DNA of 6,471 nt, from NCBI GenBank assembly GCA_003663225.1, contig QMZP01000048.1:1-6471 (forward strand). The letters run 5' to 3'. Numbering within the stretch: the first letter of the stretch is position 1; each line of letters begins with the position of its first letter. A program made the translations under genes and the position numbers. Positions 4,691 through 6,471 of the stretch are shown here, one piece after another. Below the pieces are notes generated by a model. It did no database searches, was not told the DNA's origin, and saw only the letters and a program-made list of their open reading frames with translations. Source of the DNA: Candidatus Aenigmatarchaeota archaeon (lineage in GTDB: Archaea > Aenigmatarchaeota > Aenigmatarchaeia > QMZP01).

Positions 4691-5100
4691 GCGAGCTGGA
4701 GCCGCTGCATGTGGCATTCGCCGCCCTGCTCGTGGCGGGCTTTTTCGTCGCGAGCGTGGGCATGATGGTCATGGCATTCGGCAAGTCTACTGAGATACAT
4801 CTCGAGGACGAGGCTAGGATAACGGAACGGTCGGCGCTGCATAAGCTGGAATGGTGCCTGAAGAACGGCAAAGACTACACGGTATCATCTTTCCTTGACA
4901 AGAAGAACCATACCAGCATATGCGAGATGTGCGGCATATGCATAACAGGTAGGGGTGCGAGGATAGAGGACTTTCAGGGGAACGCATGGGAGTTCGGCAC
5001 CTACACACGCCCAAGGACGGACGAGGAAGGCGAGTCCGCATACATCAACATAAAGGAGGGTGATAGGGTTATCGTAGCCAAGATGACCCTGCGGTTATGA
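4687..5100 (+). CDS. Membrane protein with CxxCxxC motif (137 aa), unknown family
   Basis: A short acidic head, MSELEPLH, precedes a helix at about 9-31 (VAFAALLVAGFFVASVGMMVMAF). It is followed by an amphipathic stretch (KSTEIHLEDEARITERSALHKLEW) and a cysteine cluster: C57, then C79, C82 and C85 in CEMCGIC. Four cysteines in this arrangement could bind a metal or form two disulfides; outside the cell disulfides are likelier. The C-terminal third (WEFGTYTR .. SAYINIKEGDRVIVAKMTLRL) looks like beta strands closing a small domain, as in minor pilins. The start overlaps the previous stop by 4 bases and its own stop overlaps the next ATG by 4 bases, so it is fixed in a coupled operon. Confidence 0.88.
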   Translation: MSELEPLHVAFAALLVAGFFVASVGMMVMAFGKSTEIHLEDEARITERSALHKLEWCLKNGKDYTVSSFLDKKNHTSICEMCGICITGRGARIEDFQGNAWEFGTYTRPRTDEEGESAYINIKEGDRVIVAKMTLRL

Positions 5101-5561
5101 ACAGGAAAGGCATAGCGACACTCTTCCTCCTGGGGGTCGTGGTGTTCGCGTTCTTCGTCATGAACCTTGTGATGTACATACTTGTAATAATAAATACGAG
5201 CAACATGGAGAACCTGTTCTTCCTGGCTGTCAATGCCAACGAGCGCGGACAGGATATTAACGCGTTCCTCAGCGCGAAGGAGCAGAACACGTACATGGAG
5301 AGCCTCGGCAACACGCTCGTGCGCGGGGAGGCGGACGGCATAAACGTGCCCAGGAGCCATATGGTGCAGACCCTTGAGAACATGGGGAAGGACTGCGTTA
5401 TATTATTCAGGGGTGCCAACTACCAGAGGCCGTTCAGCACTGTTGGTTCCTGCGGCGAGACCGGTGGCAGGGAGCTCGAGTTTGTCGAGATACCCATACC
5501 GGGTGCCAGGGAGGGCAACCTGAAGATGAACATGATGATGATATGGAACGAAAAGGACTAG
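5097..5561 (+). CDS. Prepilin-like protein with MNRKG head (154 aa)
   Basis: MNRKG followed at once by a long hydrophobic helix (6-33, IATLFLLGVVVFAFFVMNLVMYI onward) is the clearest prepilin-like N-terminus in the window. Cleavage after G5 by a PibD/FlaK/EppA-type peptidase is predicted. The helix runs on into a polar region (NMENLFFLAVNANERG) as in pilins. The tail holds two cysteines (C100, C119), likely one disulfide, and strand-like segments (DCVILFRG, LEFVEIPIPG, LKMNMMMIW). It starts inside the previous stop (ATGA) and overlaps the next gene by 19 bases. Length and layout suit a minor pilin or pseudopilin, but the specific family is not recognised. Confidence 0.92.
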   Translation: MNRKGIATLFLLGVVVFAFFVMNLVMYILVIINTSNMENLFFLAVNANERGQDINAFLSAKEQNTYMESLGNTLVRGEADGINVPRSHMVQTLENMGKDCVILFRGANYQRPFSTVGSCGETGGRELEFVEIPIPGAREGNLKMNMMMIWNEKD

Positions 5562-6471
5562 CGAACCACATAATGCTCTTGCTCGTGCTCTTATTGGGCA
5601 CGTATGAGCTGTATTACACCGCCATGGTGGCCATGAGCGGCGTCAGGATAGGCGTCAAGCGGTATCAGGAGGATATATTCGCGATAGACAACTCACTGGA
5701 CGGAGCAAAGAGCTACCTGGAAACGTCACTCAGGTATTCGGCATACCAGGCATGCTTCGACAACCTCAGGAACGGCGGCTGGGAGCCTGGCAGGACGCCT
5801 GCCGAGAATATGATATTGTATAAAGGGAGGCAATATGCCCGGCTTGCCGGGATAGAGCAGGCCGTAGCAGCACTGGAGAGCGCAACATTGGGCAACCTAA
5901 ACAAGTATGCCTCTGACAGGTACATATTCGCGTCCTTCTCTTTGCCGCTGCCATCGTACAACGCCGTCAACATATCACAGAGCGGGAAGAACCTGACGAT
6001 GACTGCAAGAGCGCAGCGCGACCTTAGCATATACAGGTATGTGGAGAAGGAAGCAGTGGGCCAGAGCTTCATGGAGCTTAAGGAGCAGACGAGGGATGAC
6101 AACATACTTGAAACCATAATGATAGCAAAAGGAGCCGGCCTGGAGCAGTCTGTCACCATCCCGTGCATCAGCCTGATAAGGCAGGCAAACCGGAGCAACC
6201 AGGACATAAAGGCAGTGGTGGAGCCGAGGCTCACTGCGAAGGCAGAGCACATGCTTGATGAGGGCAACGCGGAGAACCGCAGCAGCCCTGAAGGATGCAC
6301 AAGGATGATATGGGAGGCACAGAACCAGACTAAGACAGAGATAGAGCAGGCGCTGTCTGACAGGAACATCAGGGTGCTGGACATCGACCTGGGACTATCC
6401 CTGAAAACGCCACTGGCATCATACCCGGACGGGAACTTCACTTGCATGTTCAAAAAGGATTCCAACCCAAG
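5543..6471 (+). CDS. Prepilin-like membrane protein, incomplete at the right edge (at least 309 aa)
   Basis: An open frame with no stop runs from ATG 5543 to the window end, so the C-terminus is missing. It begins MERKGLANHI and a hydrophobic helix (about 6-31), the same RKG-then-helix layout as its neighbour. The exposed part starts with a long helical stretch (RIGVKRYQEDIFAIDNSLDGAKSYLETSLRYS spans about 34-66, then C71). LASFSLPLP-type strands near 130-138, a putative beta segment around ISQSGKNLTMTARAQ (about 144-158) and an alpha-rich half follow, with C208, C252 and C301. Several N-X-S/T sites occur (for example NIS, NLT, NRS, NQT, NFT), possible N-glycosylation sites in archaea. The start overlaps the upstream gene by 19 bases. 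Codon use (AGG, ATA, GCA) matches the block. A long minus-strand frame over it is rejected as a shadow. Confidence 0.9.
   Translation, partial: MERKGLANHIMLLLVLLLGTYELYYTAMVAMSGVRIGVKRYQEDIFAIDNSLDGAKSYLETSLRYSAYQACFDNLRNGGWEPGRTPAENMILYKGRQYARLAGIEQAVAALESATLGNLNKYASDRYIFASFSLPLPSYNAVNISQSGKNLTMTARAQRDLSIYRYVEKEAVGQSFMELKEQTRDDNILETIMIAKGAGLEQSVTIPCISLIRQANRSNQDIKAVVEPRLTAKAEHMLDEGNAENRSSPEGCTRMIWEAQNQTKTEIEQALSDRNIRVLDIDLGLSLKTPLASYPDGNFTCMFKKDSNP

Noticed and set aside
5713..6465. 250-residue open frame on the minus strand
   Set aside because: It lies entirely opposite the RKG-headed gene starting at 5543, which overlaps its upstream neighbour in operon fashion and has matching codon use. 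The minus product shows no family resemblance.

Overview
The window looks archaeal. It carries a geranylgeranylglyceryl phosphate synthase, the enzyme that makes the first ether bond of archaeal membrane lipids. It also has TATA-like boxes 20-30 bases ahead of start codons, GGTGAT-type ribosome binding sites, and several short membrane proteins beginning with the (R/K)KG prepilin-like N-terminus that archaeal prepilin peptidases recognise. Heavy use of ATA (Ile) and AGG (Arg) codons and the many tiny single-pass membrane proteins would suit a DPANN-type archaeon (for example a Micrarchaeota-like lineage). That placement is inference only.

Bases 1-909 hold no convincing protein gene. They are GC-rich and full of strong inverted repeats. 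The one recognisable gene there is a minus-strand tRNA (375-496) whose acceptor and T arms are intact. Its D loop is interrupted by a 48-base insertion that looks like an intron at an unusual place, and its anticodon loop appears to have only six bases. On either side lie stretches that look like structured RNA (about 45-362 and 512-649). Two near-copies of a GGGGAG...GGAAGCTCCCC hairpin, each followed by a T-rich run on the minus strand, could be terminators. I could not match these stretches to a named RNA family.

The lipid gene (910-1656) reads rightward from its own promoter. From 1700 to the right edge runs a dense rightward block of nine genes: 40, 60, 394, 52, 287, 136, 137, 154 and at least 309 residues. 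Every product has one N-terminal membrane helix with a short cytoplasmic head and a tail predicted to lie outside the cell. Five begin with an RKG or KKG motif just before the helix, as in archaellins and type IV pilins. The last five genes are spaced by 4 bases or overlap by 4-19 bases, so they are probably translated together. Three genes (1700, 3223, 3412) have a shared leaderless-type promoter with an AT-rich element ending directly at the ATG.

My best reading is a lineage-specific surface pilus or pseudopilus-like assembly. It would have very small Flp-sized subunits, several minor-pilin-like proteins and a large cysteine-rich exoprotein. No assembly ATPase, platform protein or prepilin peptidase lies in the window, so the role is a hypothesis. 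The last gene runs off the right edge.
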